A DNA stretch of 64,000 bases, taken from contig OW679195.1 of assembly GCA_940337035.1 (NCBI GenBank), positions 176,362,015 through 176,426,014 on the forward strand, read 5' to 3'. A program made the position numbers and the translations under genes. Below are positions 45,474 through 58,019 of this stretch, piece by piece. Source of the stretch: Agriotes lineatus. Its lineage: Eukaryota > Arthropoda > Insecta > Coleoptera > Elateridae. A model generated the notes under the pieces. It did not search any database. It was given only the letters and a program-made list of their open reading frames with translations, and had not been told where the DNA came from. Positions within the stretch are counted from its first letter, which is position 1; the number at the start of each line of letters is the position of its first letter.

Positions 45474-45720
45474 TGTCGAGAATTGGGTAAATTTAGGACG
45501 TAATAACTGAGAACTCTCACTCACAGATAATATATTTTTCCTGCTGTCGGCGATTATATTTGTTTGCTGCTTTCCCTTGACAACGGAACTTAATATTATT
45601 ATTAAGTTACTAGGATAATAAAATTAACAACGCAAGGATGCAGACTTAAACATTTTGTTTATAATTGCAAGTGTTTATGTGACATGTGACACTCACAGGT
45701 AACACGACTCACGAAAATTA
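45474..45720 (-). repeat. Presumed 5' LTR of BEL/Pao element, partial
   Basis: The LTR edge is placed at 45474 because it starts TGT on plus (ends ACA on minus) next to the primer-binding site. The other edge is not defined, and about 45720 is a guess. No second LTR occurs in the window, so the element is 3'-truncated. Confidence 0.45.
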
Positions 45721-48069
45721 ATCCTGATGAAAGGGGAAAAACCAAACGATTTTTTAAAAAAATCTAGGAAAATTTCGATAAGCAGCGGGAAATATATTTT
45801 TTATTAATAACAACTGATTGTTTTTTAAGTATCCTGACAACGTCAACATGTCTACAATTGCAACATCTGCAAACCCCTGTAAAGGGTAATTTTTCGCAGA
45901 CGTTTAACATTAGACTTCTCCTGTCTAATTCAGCACATTTTCTTGCTAAATCTGTTGGTGTGTCTTCATCAGCAACCTCTTCCTATAATGACAGTTCCAT
46001 TAACATAATTCACTGAGGTATGAGGCAATGTTTTAAGCATTTCAGATGTTATGTAGGTAGTCGTTTCATCTTTCGTTTCGTTTTCTGCAGAGTACTTGTG
46101 ACTACAAATTTCCGAGAGATACTTCAAATCATCATCTTCTATCAGTACTGGGACTTCTGTTGTACTATTGTATACATTCTCGTACTATCTATTGAGATGG
46201 TTTTAAGCCCACAATTTGGCTCTCTTTTTGCAGTGCGAAATAGTTAACCAAGTCTATAAAGCACAGAGTTGCGATATTTTGTATAATTGCAATTTTAAAC
46301 AATAATAATAGTAGTAAATTCATTGGTACTGAGATGCGAGAAGCAGTAATTAGTCGGATAAAAGCACGCAAAAGCAAAACATATCTCAGAGTGTTTGAAT
46401 TTGAAGTTTCAGTAAAATAATGCAATCAAAATGATCGGCTTGGGCATATGTAAAGCCAGACCAAACAAAAGTAATTGACACAAAAGGTTTGTTATGTGCA
46501 TACTAAATGATCGCAGTTATTAATAAAAGCAAAGGCTAGTGAAAAGGCGAGCAATCTGAAAGGTAGATGAAAGTAAGATAGGGGAATAGAAAATTGCAAA
46601 TAGCAATCCAGAAATAGGCAAGTGATGTGTAAAAATAGTGAACTCAAATCATAAAAAAAACAAAAAGCAGAGCAGTGATTGTAAAAAAAAAACGTTTGTG
46701 TGTGTAACGCGAAGGAACAATACTAGTTATAAGCAAAAGACAATATTTAGATTTAAGAAAACGTTAATTTAAGATTTATGTATTCAAACTTTACTCCGTC
46801 CATAGTTATTTGTTATCAAAACTAATTTCTAATTAATAGTAGAAGATCATGGTAACATAGCAACGTGATGCTTTTTTGTTGTTAATAAGGAAGAACAATT
46901 GAATTAAATTATTTAAAGCTTGGGAAAATTTGTGCTCCAATTTAATTAATGTTTTTACGATAATAAAAGTGTTTTACCAGTATAAAAAGTACCCAGTTTT
47001 ATGGTCAAAGTGTTCAACCACCTGTGGGAGTATTTGTAGCCAGATCTACGACGATAAATTTACATTTTCCTAAATTATCTCCGAGGGAACATCGGCAGCC
47101 GAGCACTTGAAAATTCCAAAGTTCGATTCCGGCCTATCTAACCAGCGGAAGCCAGAGATCTGCACTGCAACAGGTCAGCGGGGTCTGCAAGAATATCGCA
47201 ATCAACATTTGCGGGCAGGGAAGCGTCTACAGGGTGAGAAATTCTGGCAGCATCATCTCCGATCAGCATCGTTTCCAGCTTGACAAGATTTTACGAGGTA
47301 GGAACTAACTGTGAATTCGAGTGTTGGCGTTCGGAAAAGCTATTTAAATACAAGAATAAACCTTGCTGAAGAGGTCTAGCGCTTTTCCAAGAGTCCAAAT
47401 ACTCCGTGATCTTCACAAGTTGGACGGCGTCATCAGAATCTGCGTTTTTTGGCGGAAATTTTCCAAGACAGCATCAACAAATGAGAGTTAGCGTGGGTCT
47501 ACGTCATCTATAACAATGAAGTGGAGGTTTTGTTGCTAAGCAGAATATTCAAATTAGTTACCTGACGCTTCCTCGCCTATTTTCATAATTAAAACGTTTA
47601 AATAATCGCTATATTGTGCAAACAGCTTTATGTGTTTTATCTGTCAGATTGAGGTTACAAATATTATCTAATAGAAGTGAACATGTGAGCTACTTTGGGG
47701 CAAATAGTCTAAAATTAAGGGCAAATTTTGAATATAGTCACATTCTGAACTCACCTGAGAAAAGATTATGTGTTTTGCCGTGAGCTAGTATAAAATATTG
47801 CAATTCAATAAAATATAAAGAGGGGGCTATTAACAATTTATTTGAACATTAACTAGTACATTTCATTTTAACTAGCCTTAAATTATTGACAGGCAACTTA
47901 AGCACAGTATAAATTAACATGAAAATTGTGTGGTGATTTGCCCTAACTTATTAAGTTTTGTACCAAAATAAAGTGAACTAACAAACAAACAGGGTCATCG
48001 CACTATATAGTGGCTGTTTCAATTTGTTCCTTTTTGTAACTTGTAACTTGTTTACTGATATTACGTTCA
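45721..48069. other. Unassigned AT-rich intergenic DNA
   Basis: About 2.3 kb without recognised genes. The first part may include the rest of the LTR. Reverse and forward open frames at 46020-46425 have no motif. Confidence 0.5.
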
Positions 48070-51000
48070 GTTAAGTATTATCGGCGGGTAGCGGGTGGCA
48101 CTTCTCTACGATCCCGGTAGAGAATAGGCCGCTACAAGGTCTGGCGAACCTTGCCCTTACGTAAGTCACTGATTAACTCCCATATCCTACGCCCAGGAGA
48201 AATCAGGACCCCAAACCCATATAACTCAAACTCCCAAATATCCACATCTCCATATCCTATTCCCCTCTACCAACACGCAATGGCCAGCGTGGTGGAGTTT
48301 CTAGGCCAACCACCTCCAGAAATACATGAAATGTTGATTCCTGAAAAAAGTCCCCAGGTGGGTCGAACAAAAAGTTCTAAATCCCACACTGATAAGAAAT
48401 CAGTCTGCTCCACGGATTATGGGGGGAGCAAGAAATCAACTCTAAAATGGAAAAATAAAAATAAATCAATAAATTCGACCCAAACCTTGCATCTACTTAC
48501 GTACAATATAAGAACAATGAGCACCGAGGAACATCTGGCAGAACTAGAAAAAGAACTTGAAACCATCAAATGGGATATAGTTGGGATATGTGAAACCCGC
48601 CTCGTAGGAGAAAAAATCACAACCCTAAAATCTGGTCACACACTATATCAGAAAAATCACGACACCGGAAATAAAGAGGGCGGCGTAGCACTTCTAATAA
48701 ACAAGAAGCACTCACACCTCATTACTAAGTTCGCCTCCATTTCAGATAGGGTAATATATATCACAATAAAACTAAGTAATCGATACAGCATGCAAATTGT
48801 ACACGCTTGTGCTCATACAGCTACCGCAGAAGATGAAGAAATAGAAAAGCTTTATGAAGATATAGCAAATGCACAACATCAAGAAAAATCCTATTAAAAA
48901 ATTGTCACCGGAGATTTTAACGCCAAAATCGGTCAAAAATCCCAAACGGCCGACTGTGAATACATCGGAAACTATGGCCTAGGTATACGTAATCATAGAG
49001 GGGACATGTTACAACACTTCTGTAGCCGTCAGAAGATGTTCTGCTTAAACACATTCTACAAAAAACAAATCCAACGAAAATGGACATGGAAAAGTCCGGA
49101 CGGCAAAACTAAAAATGAGATAGACTACATACTCTCTAACAAGCGAAACATATGTCATGATGTAAGTGTCCTAAATCGTTTAGATACCGGCAGTGACCAT
49201 AGAGCGGTAAGAGGTACATTTGTATTCAAGCTACGATTGGAAAGAAATAAATTAGTTCAAGCAAAAAGATTTTCGACAGCCGAAGAATTACTACGTCGAA
49301 GAACAGATTACCAAAAAGAACTAGATAATAGATTAAAAAACATGAAAACACACAACATAGACACGATGACAGAGAAAATAACACAGAGTATACAAATATC
49401 AACAAAAAAGATATGCACGCAAGCGAGACAAAAAGAATCTAAACTAAGTCAAGACACGATAAACAAAATAGAACAAAGAAGAAAATGTGACAAGGACAGC
49501 AATGAATATAAAGAGCTAAACAAACAAGTAAAAAAACAAATTAGAAAAGATATTAGAACATACAATACAGAGCAGATAAAAAGCACTATTGAGGAAAATG
49601 GAGGTACAAAGGTACTGCGGTCTAGGTTATCACGGGGAAGAGCAAAGATATTGAAGATAAAAGATGACAAAGGCACAATGGTCACAAACAGGAAAGATAT
49701 AGCACAAGAAATTCAAAATTTCTATCAAAAATTGTATACAACAACGATGCCGGAACATCAAATTCCAGTAGAAAAAGTCACAAATGCAGGTTCAGAAGAA
49801 TTGCCAGAGATAACAGCAAGTGAAATTCGAAAAGCACTGAACCAAATGAAAAACAAAAAAAGTCCGGGCGAAGATCAGGTCACGAGCGAAATGATAAAAA
49901 TGGGTGGCGATTCACTGACCCACGCACTTAAGATGCTTTTCAACCGCTGTCTAGTGGAAGGAAAAATCCCAAACGCCTGGAGAAATGCTGAGGTGATTTT
50001 GCTGTTTAAAAAGGGAAAAAACACAAATATTGAAAACTACCGTCCTATCAGCCTTCTCTCGCATCTTTACAAACTCCTGTCAAGAATAGTAACTAACAGA
50101 CTAACGGAGAAACTGGATTTCTACCAGCCACCTGAACAGGCCGGCTTCCGAAAGGGCTACGGTACAATAGATCACCTTCAGACGATTCGAACAGTAATAG
50201 AAAAGTGCACAGAATACAACGTCCCCTTGCACATAGCCTTCATAGATTATCATAAGGCGTTTGATTCAATAGAAAAGTGGTCATTTCTTACAGCTTTAAA
50301 CAACGCGCGGATCGACTCCAGATACTTCATGATTATTAGAGATATATACGAGAACTCCACAATTCAAGTTAAGGTCGACGATGACCTAAAAACAGATAAA
50401 ATCAGACTGGAAAGAGGAGTTCGTCAAGGCGATATTATATCGCCAAAACTCTTTACCTTGGCCCTGGAGGACGTCTTCAAGAGGTTAGATTGGCACGGTT
50501 TTGGGCTGAACATAGATGGAAGCTACCTAAATCATCTTCGATTCGCTGATGACGTGGTCCTCATTAGCAGCGACATAACTGAACTAACAACTATGTTAGA
50601 GCAACTAAAAACTGCCTCCGAAGAAATTGGCTTAACTATAAATTATAATAAAACAAAAATAATAAGTGAAAGTAACGACGTGATTAACATCCAAAATAAC
50701 TCAATAGAACTCGTTAAAAGATACGTCTATTTAGGACATAACATAACACTTGGCAAGGAAAACCAATCTCTGGAAATTAAGAGGAGGATCGCTCTAACAT
50801 GGACAGCCTTTGGGAACCTGCGACACATATTAACAAACAAGGAAGTTCCAATCAACCTCAAGAGAAAGGTCTTCGACAGTTGCATCCTTCCAGTAACAAC
50901 CTATGGAATGAAAACAATGGCTCTTACACAAAAAAGCGCTGAAAAACTAAGAATAACTCAGAGAGCCATAGAAAGAGCAATGCTTGATGTAAGTCTACGG

Positions 51001-51345
51001 GATAAAATAACAAACAAAGAGATAAGGCAAAAAACAAAAACAACCGATGTTATGGAAAGGATCGCAAGACTAAAATGGCAATGGGCCGGACACATCGCAC
51101 GGCAAGATACGGATAGATGGACATCCAAGGTCATAAGATGGAGACCGAGACAAACCAAGAGAGGCGTCGGCAGACCCCAAAAGAGGTGGGCTGATGACAT
51201 CAGCGAAAAAGCAGGAAAAAACTGGATCAGATCAGCTCAGGACCGACAGACATGGAAAGATACTGGAGAGGCTTACGTTCAGGAGTGGACAAATCGAAGC
51301 TGAGAAAGAAGAAGAAGAAGAAGTATTATCGAAATATTAAATCTG
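48070..51345 (+). mobile_element. RTE-like LINE, almost full length
   Basis: It has a 5' untranslated region from about 48070 (GTCTGGCGAACCTTGCCCTT near 48140-48160), one long coding frame and a (GAA)n tail at 51303-51325. A single endonuclease-RT ORF followed closely by a microsatellite tail is the RTE-clade layout, the type often annotated as craniofacial development protein 2-like. Exact 5' and 3' borders and target duplications were not determined. Confidence 0.8.
48151..51303 (+). pseudogene. RTE-like endonuclease-reverse transcriptase, one stop codon
   Basis: One frame of about 1051 codons is broken only by TAA at 48895-48897. The N-terminus is a linker, then the apurinic endonuclease: LLTYNIRTM, DIVGICETRL (catalytic E), VTGDFNAKIG (just after the stop) and GSDHRAV. 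The RT follows with KSPGEDQVTSEMIKMG, NYRPISLLSHLYKLLS, IDYHKAFDSI, GVRQGDIISPKLFT and the catalytic RFADDVVLISS. A C-terminal W-rich domain is visible (WAGHIARQ, WTSKVIRWRPR, VGRPQKRWADDI). The protein would nick target DNA and copy element RNA at the nick. The stop lies between endonuclease motifs, so no complete enzyme can be made. The rest is in excellent condition, which suggests a young insertion. Confidence 0.9.
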
Positions 51346-51479
51346 TGTAGGCTTTGGTGGAATTAAAAAGAATTTTAATGCAATAATTTTGACGCTAAAG
51401 CTTTAAAAGTCTTTTAAAATTACGATTTTGAAATCAAATGTTTAAATCATTCCAAGCCCCCATTAAAGTACTGGAAGAA
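51346..51479. other. Spacer after RTE-like LINE
   Basis: AT-rich; nothing recognised. Confidence 0.5.
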
Positions 51480-52609
51480 TTTGAATCCTCATTGCTATTA
51501 CCCTTCTGACTCTGAGTCGGATTCTCCCAATGAAATAATAAAAGGTGGAATATTTTTAGTCGGTAAAATCTCCCATATATTTAGTCTAGTCAGCCGAAAT
51601 TAGTTCTTCACAATGTTTACAGTAATTTTGACAGGACTACAAGTCGAAAGAGCTTCACGTCATAAGTTCTTTACTTTATCTTTAGATGAAGGTCGAGAAT
51701 TTATGTCCTTGTTGTAGTACGACTTTCAATTGGTTTATATTGGCAATGATATGGGGGCAGTCTAAGTACTTCATGGCCATGCTCTTTTAATATTTCGTCA
51801 ATATCCTCTTTTTAGAGGTCATCTCGAAAAGGTTTAATTAAATTCCAAAGTTTCGTTTTTGTAATATTTCCCTAAATTTGACGTGATGACTAATCAGCCA
51901 TTCTATAATTTCACCTACTTTAGAAGAAAAGTGTATTTGCATCGAATGATATTATGCATTATCCGTAACCACTACACATGTTTCTAGTAATTTGGCTAGA
52001 GTAGGAACTAGCTGATTGATCACCCAATTTTTGATAATTTTGCCATTCAGAGTTTTATGGTTCGTTGCGTCCAGTAACAAGTCACACCTTCTAAAAAACC
52101 AAAACCAGACCCTGAATCTAAAACTGTAAATCTTTTCTCCTTATTTTAAATGTTGACTGGGTTACTTTTCAAATCAGTTTCGTGTAGTCAACGACGGACA
52201 CTACTGCCATTTTGATATTTCCATGTCTCGTCCAGGTACAGGAACGTTACAGTTAGTGTGTAAATGTCTTCAAAAATTACATTTTGGCTACAACTACGTG
52301 TTCACATAATATTTTGTGTCCATTTACGTGTTTGTATTTGTAACCCATTGATTTTAAAATTTTGTATAATTTCGTACGCCCGCCCTTATATTCCAAATGT
52401 TCCTTAGCGTACATGTCAGCAGGTTATTCGAAGTAAATTATTTATTTTTTGAATTGTATTGCCAAATTTGTAGTTGCAGATATTCACAAAACCAATAATT
52501 TTGTTGTTTCGCTTCTTTAGGACATCTGCCAGATGATTTCTCTAAACATTCTTTCGCTGATAATTTTGAAATAGCACACATTATACGTTCAAAGATCTGC
52601 AAGTGTAGA
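51480..52609 (-). pseudogene. Tc1/IS630-type transposase, heavily degraded
   Basis: Read on the minus strand across many stops and frameshifts, the order of segments fits an IS630/Tc1-superfamily transposase. A block near the N-terminus gives YKILKSMGYKYKHVNGHKIL. A degraded core follows (KEKRFTVLDSGSGFGFLEG, like the RYIVLHAG..GFV motif). Near the C-terminus is ILKEHGHEVLRLPPYHCQYK followed by PIE, the LRLPPYHCxxNPIE motif holding the last catalytic acidic residue. No intact frame exceeds 80 codons. The hAT element at 52610 landed in its upstream part. Confidence 0.65.
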
Positions 52610-55600
52610 CAGGGCCACGCCAAGCCAGTGTGCAATGTGTGCACCGCACACGGGCGGCCAAATTCAGGGGCGGCCAAAAAGGTTTAAAAATTATATACAA
52701 ATTACAAAAAAAAAATGTACAATTTTTTTTACTTTACAAATTTTAGAAGTTCAAAAATATGTACCTATATAGGTATAAAAAAATGTTCATTGTGTAAATG
52801 AACACCTGATAATATGGTTACATGGATTATTGTTTATGTAAATTCTCAAAGTTAGTTTTTATTCCGTGGCGGCTAATTGTTAAACGAAGCCAACTTGAAG
52901 GAACGCTTTCCATGCATCTTTATGCAATGATTACAAAAAAGCAGGATATTTATCAGAAGCAACAAAACGTGACTTTTCAGAAAACTGGCGACTGGCGGCT
53001 TTTATTGACTGTGAAACATATCGTATTTATGAAGTAGGTATTTATATTATTTTTGATCGGGGTGTCGGCGATCTCTCTTGTCGGTAAGTACCTAATTGTT
53101 TAAAGCTGATTTTAAGAAATATAATATTATATGATGCTTACATTAATGCTGTGGTAATATGGGTGCAATGATAATTATTTGGTCATTTAATTTTTGAATT
53201 GGCTGCAGAGAAGATCGAGTAGAGAAAATTAATTTTGTTAGTGATTGTGTTTTGAAGAAAGTTGAAGAAAATTTATAAAAATGGTAAGTACCTACATACA
53301 TATCAATCATATATCAATCAATACACAGATAGTTACCTACATATTCTTAAATTGTATTAAGTAATAAAATTGTTATAATTCTTCTAGAACAGAAAAACGA
53401 AAAGGCTGTCCGGTTTTCAGTATCGAAAACAAAGTCTACAAAAAAAAAGAAGAAAACAAAAAACTGGCCAATACTTTAGAAAAATATTTGAAGCCAGAAA
53501 ATGTGTCAGCGGAAGCATTAGAATCAAGCTCTAGTTCTCTTTCCGGGCCACTTAATGAGCCATGCGTCCAAGAAGTCGAAATAAATTGAAATTATGAGGG
53601 AAGATTCCGAATCTGGGGAAGAGAAGGTGACTTCAACTGACTGGGAGTCTCCAAAACCAGAGAGAAGAGAAGTTGGTGACGCTGAAGAAGCCAGCACGTC
53701 ATCCTCATCAAGGCTTTCTGAACTAAAGAAATTTGGCTGCTCATCAGATTCACAGCAGTCGCAGCAGGACACAGCAACCTCAGATGATCCTGGAGAGTGG
53801 CCTGAGATAATATCAACAACATTAACAAAAATTTTAGTAGAAAGAGGGCCTGTTCAGGCAACGCAATTTAATTTCCCAACTAATGAAAATGGTCGAAGGT
53901 TTTTGAAAAAATATTTCTACCGTTCTCTTCCAAATGGAGAAGAAATTAATAGACCGTGGTTAGTTTATTCAATAAAAAATAATGCAGTTTATTGCTTTTG
54001 TTGTACAATATTTGGCAAAATTAAAAACAATTTTTCGCAAAAGGAAGGTGTTTCTGACTGGCAGCATTTGTTACTATTGATTTCAAGGCACGAAAAAAGT
54101 GATACTCACAATGCAAATGTTAAAAATCAGTTAGAACTTATAAAACTGTTATCAAAAGAACAAACTGTAAACCAGACGCAACTACGTTTGTTGAATGCAG
54201 AAGCAAAGCACTGGCATGCTGTGATTGAGAGAATAATTTTAATAATACAATATTTGTCACGACAGTGTCTTGCTTTACGCGGGCAATCTAATAAATTATT
54301 TGAAAGCAATAACGGTAATTTTTAAAAAATCTGTTGAGATGATCTCAAAATTTGATTCTGTTATGTCAGAACATGTGCTTCGGACTCAAAAGTCACAAAA
54401 AGATGAAACACGAATGGTAAATTATTTAGGGGACAAAATTCAGAATGAAATAATAGATGTCATTGGTAACAAAATTAGAAATAATATTTTGGATTTAATT
54501 AGAAAATGTAAATACTATTCTATCATTCTTGACTGTACACCGGATATTAGTCATATCGAACAAATGACTATAATTTTTAGATTTACAATGTTGAATGAGT
54601 CCTCAAAAAAAATTGAAATACGCGAGCATTTTATAGAATTTTGTCCTATGAATGATTCAACTGGAGTGGGTTTAAGTGAATTTTTAATGAATTTACTTTC
54701 AAAGTTGAATTTAAATATTTACGACATGCGTGGCCAAGGGTACGATAATGGGGCAAATATGCCCGGCAAACATAATGGTTTGCAAAAAAAAATTTTTGAA
54801 ATAAATCCACGAGCATTTTTTTGCCGTGCACAGCCCATACATTAAATTTAGTAGTGAACGATGCTGCTAAAGTTTCTTTTGAGACTTCTGGTTATTTTGA
54901 TATAGTTCAAGAATTATTTGTTTTTTTCTGCGTCGGTAAAAGATGGTCAATTCTGAAAACACACAACAAATTTAAATTTAAAACCACTTAGTGATACACG
55001 GTGGTCTAGTAGAATAGTCGCTGTGAAGCCCCTGCGTTACCAAATTGGGCAAATATATGATGCATTGGTAGAAGTAATTGAAGATCGTTTAGCCGTACAA
55101 GACCACTGTGCTTCACATCAAGCCAAATCTTTGGCATTAAAAATTCAGAGTTATAAATTTTTGTGCTCAACAATTATTTGGTACAATATTTTAATCAAAA
55201 TTAATGTTTTGAGGACGATGATGGAAAATCCTACTATAAATATAAAAACTTGCTTAGAGCATTTTAAAAATTTGTTAGATTTTTTCTTAGCTCTTCGATC
55301 AGATGAAGAATTCAATAATGTTCTTACTGACGCTAGTACACTTGCGGATGAACTCGGTATTGAACCTAATTTCCCTGCTGTTCAGTCTGTTAGACCACGA
55401 AGAAAACCCAGACAATTTGATTATGAACACAGTGATGAACCAATTATTGATCCAAAAAATTATTATAAAGTTAACGTTTATTTTAATATATTAGATCAAA
55501 CTTTAGCGTCTTTAAGAGACAGATGTGAGGGAATAACAAGATATAATACTATGTTTGGATTTCCCTATAATATGTTTGATTTAACGGAAAACGAGCTATT

Positions 55601-56266
55601 ACAATGTTGTAAAGATTTACATCTTCATCTAACTGATGATTCTAGAAAGGAATCAGATGTAGATGGAATAGAATTATTTGAAGAGATAAAATCTTTAAAA
55701 TTACATATTAAACCTACTTCAGCTGAAAAGCATCAGTTAGAGCCCCAGTCCATTCTTGAATATATTTTTGAAAATCAGCTCATAGCATCATTTCCAAATA
55801 TGTCAATAGCTCTTAGAATATTACTCACGTTACCAGTTTCAGTTGCGTCTGGTGAGAGATCTTTCTCCAAACTAAAAATTATTAAAAATTATATGCGATC
55901 CACAATGTCACAAAACAGATTAAATAATCTGTCTATAATAGCAATAGAAAGCGACACGATGGATTAAATCGATTTAGAATTAGTAATTAAAGAATTTGTG
56001 GAGAAAAAAGCTAGGAAAGTTGCTTTTTTATAATTTTCTAAAATTTTGTTGTTTTTTTATTAATTTTATTCCACTATTTTTTTTGTAAATTTTATTGTTA
56101 ATAAAAAATTTTTAAAATTTCTGTTTTTCACTTAAATTAATTTGATTTGTTACAGTTAAACTAGGTATGTACTACACAAAATTTATATTTTACAACAAAA
56201 ATGTAAATTTTGGGGCGGCAAATTTGGCTCTGCATACAGGCGGCCATTGATGCTGGCGCGGTCCTG
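52610..56266 (+). mobile_element. hAT transposon with degraded transposase
   Basis: The 3657-bp element is flanked by a perfect 8-bp duplication, agtgtaga (52602-52609 and 56267-56274). The termini are imperfect inverted repeats: CAGGGCCACGCCAAGC at the left, and CAGGACCGCGCCAGCA reading inward from the right. Sub-terminal GGCGGCCAAATT also recurs inverted. The 8-bp duplication and CAGGG termini are hAT hallmarks. It inserted just upstream of, or within, an older Tc1/IS630-type relic. Confidence 0.9.
53281..55967 (+). pseudogene. hAT transposase, ZMYM1-like, with intron and frameshifts
   Basis: Translation probably starts at ATG 53281-53283, directly followed by an intron (GTAAGT at 53284 to AG at 53387). 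Exon 2 then continues in frame as NRKTKRLSGFQYRKQSLQKK. The body holds a TTF-type zinc finger region (NRPWLVYSIKNNAVYCFCC, then SDWQH and HEKSDTH), the first catalytic D in YYSIILDCTPDISH, the second in RGQGYDNGANM, a CTAHTLNLVV motif, and the C-terminal dimerisation block SVASGERSFSKLKIIKNYMR with the catalytic E. This matches zinc finger MYM-type 1-like hAT transposases. Frameshifts lie in A-runs near 53450, in a T/A-run near 54320, near 54830 and near 54990. It cannot make a full protein. Confidence 0.85.
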
Positions 56267-56274
56267 AGTGTAGA

Positions 56275-58019
56275 TAAATTAGGGGTTATCTGTATATGAA
56301 AATTATTACCTCAAACATTAAGGCCACTTGCCGTACTACTGCGTCTACCGACAGGTTCGGACTATTTTTTTCTGAATCGTATCCAATGTTCGATTTACAT
56401 GAAGCTTCGTTTTGCAATTAATTGTTTTGTGCATTTTGATATTGATTACCAAATGACCGGTGAAACAAGAAAGTAATTCAAACCTTTAAAAAGTCCTATT
56501 AAAATAACTAGACCACTTGACAACACTGTTTCATTATTCATTATGACAGTTTGTCATTTTGAGGTTATATTAGGTTTTTACACGATAACAATCATTGCAG
56601 CCAACTTTACAAGCCACGATTCACAGCTTACTGAAAGTAAGGTTTGAACAGATAATATAAGATTCTTTAATTGTTGTATAAAAAATAGACATCTGTTGCA
56701 CAACTACATTTTAGACAGTTAAAATCACATTTTTAAAAGATTTAAAAGATCAATTTCCCGATGTGACTGAAAAAACCGAGATTGAGCCAAAATTTCTCGT
56801 ATTTCGCCATCTTTTAATGTTGATGTTTTATATTTTATATTAGAGCGCCGCCACCTAAAACTGTTGAGAACCACTGCACCTAAAGGATGCTCTCAACTTG
56901 TTTTCGTTTCTCAGATATGCTCTTATATTGGGCAGCAGGATTTACACGAGATAAACAACACGTGCTTGTTTGTATATCATTACTAGCGAAACGAGCTGCG
57001 TGTAGCGGCGGGCGACGAACACGCCAGCGACATGTGACAATGACAATAGACGTGGAGTACGAGTGGTCGTAGTGGGAACCACAACAGCCTTGAGAAGGAT
57101 ACAAGGAGTACGAAGGAGGGCGAAGGCCTAATGCAGCCATGATCGGCAGCGATATCACGTTGTCATCGCAATAACCTGTTCTACACCTACTACCGACTGG
57201 AGTTGCCATTATAACAGCAATAGCAAAGACATTCTCCAGAACTAATTCCGATACTGGAGCCCGATAGGTCCTAATTGCGCGAATATGGTCCACTTTGAAC
57301 ATTTTCCATACCACACCGTATCGCGTATGTGCTTTAGATTGTAGGAGTTATGGGACCTATTAGCAGCAATCGACCAAAGCCGCTTTGTCCGAGCCAGTTT
57401 TTTGCATCCATGTGGGCATCGTTATGTGCCGATTTTAATGTAATTAAAATCGGAATCTATTAACTGGATAATGATTATGCAGATTGGAGGCGCATAGATT
57501 TGTTTGGTTTTTCATTGCTTCCCACGCCGAATCGTGTAAAAAGAAGCTGTGGCTAATTATAATTATATGAATAAAACTTCAATTATGTTAGTTTTATAAA
57601 CTGGCAAACGGGAAGTTGTATTACATCTGAAGTCAATGTTAACTACACCTGGTATACAAAATGTACGAATCATTCGTTAGCTGTCTAATGTGAAGACAAA
57701 TTGTGACTAGCACAAATTAATTGTGCATAAAAACAAAAAAGTTTAAAATGTAGATACTAAGCAGTTAAATTAATTATTTGATCGACATGGAGAACGACGT
57801 TCTAAATTTGAGAACTTACAAAAGCTTTTAACTTTATTTGTTCGTCGAAAATAAAAGATAACGCAGCCAGTCTAGGCAACTAAGGAATACATTGTTTTTA
57901 TTAACTTTTATTCTTTGACAACACCGTGTATCAAGCTTGCAGTCTAAGTATCGGTTTAATCAATTAAAATACAAGCATATGTTCCAGTAGTTTTATACTT
58001 TTTGTTAAACTCACTAACT
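56275..58019. other. Unassigned intergenic DNA
   Basis: No gene recognised. A reverse open frame at 56880-57314 lies in slightly higher-GC sequence and has no motif. The remainder is AT-rich. Confidence 0.5.
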
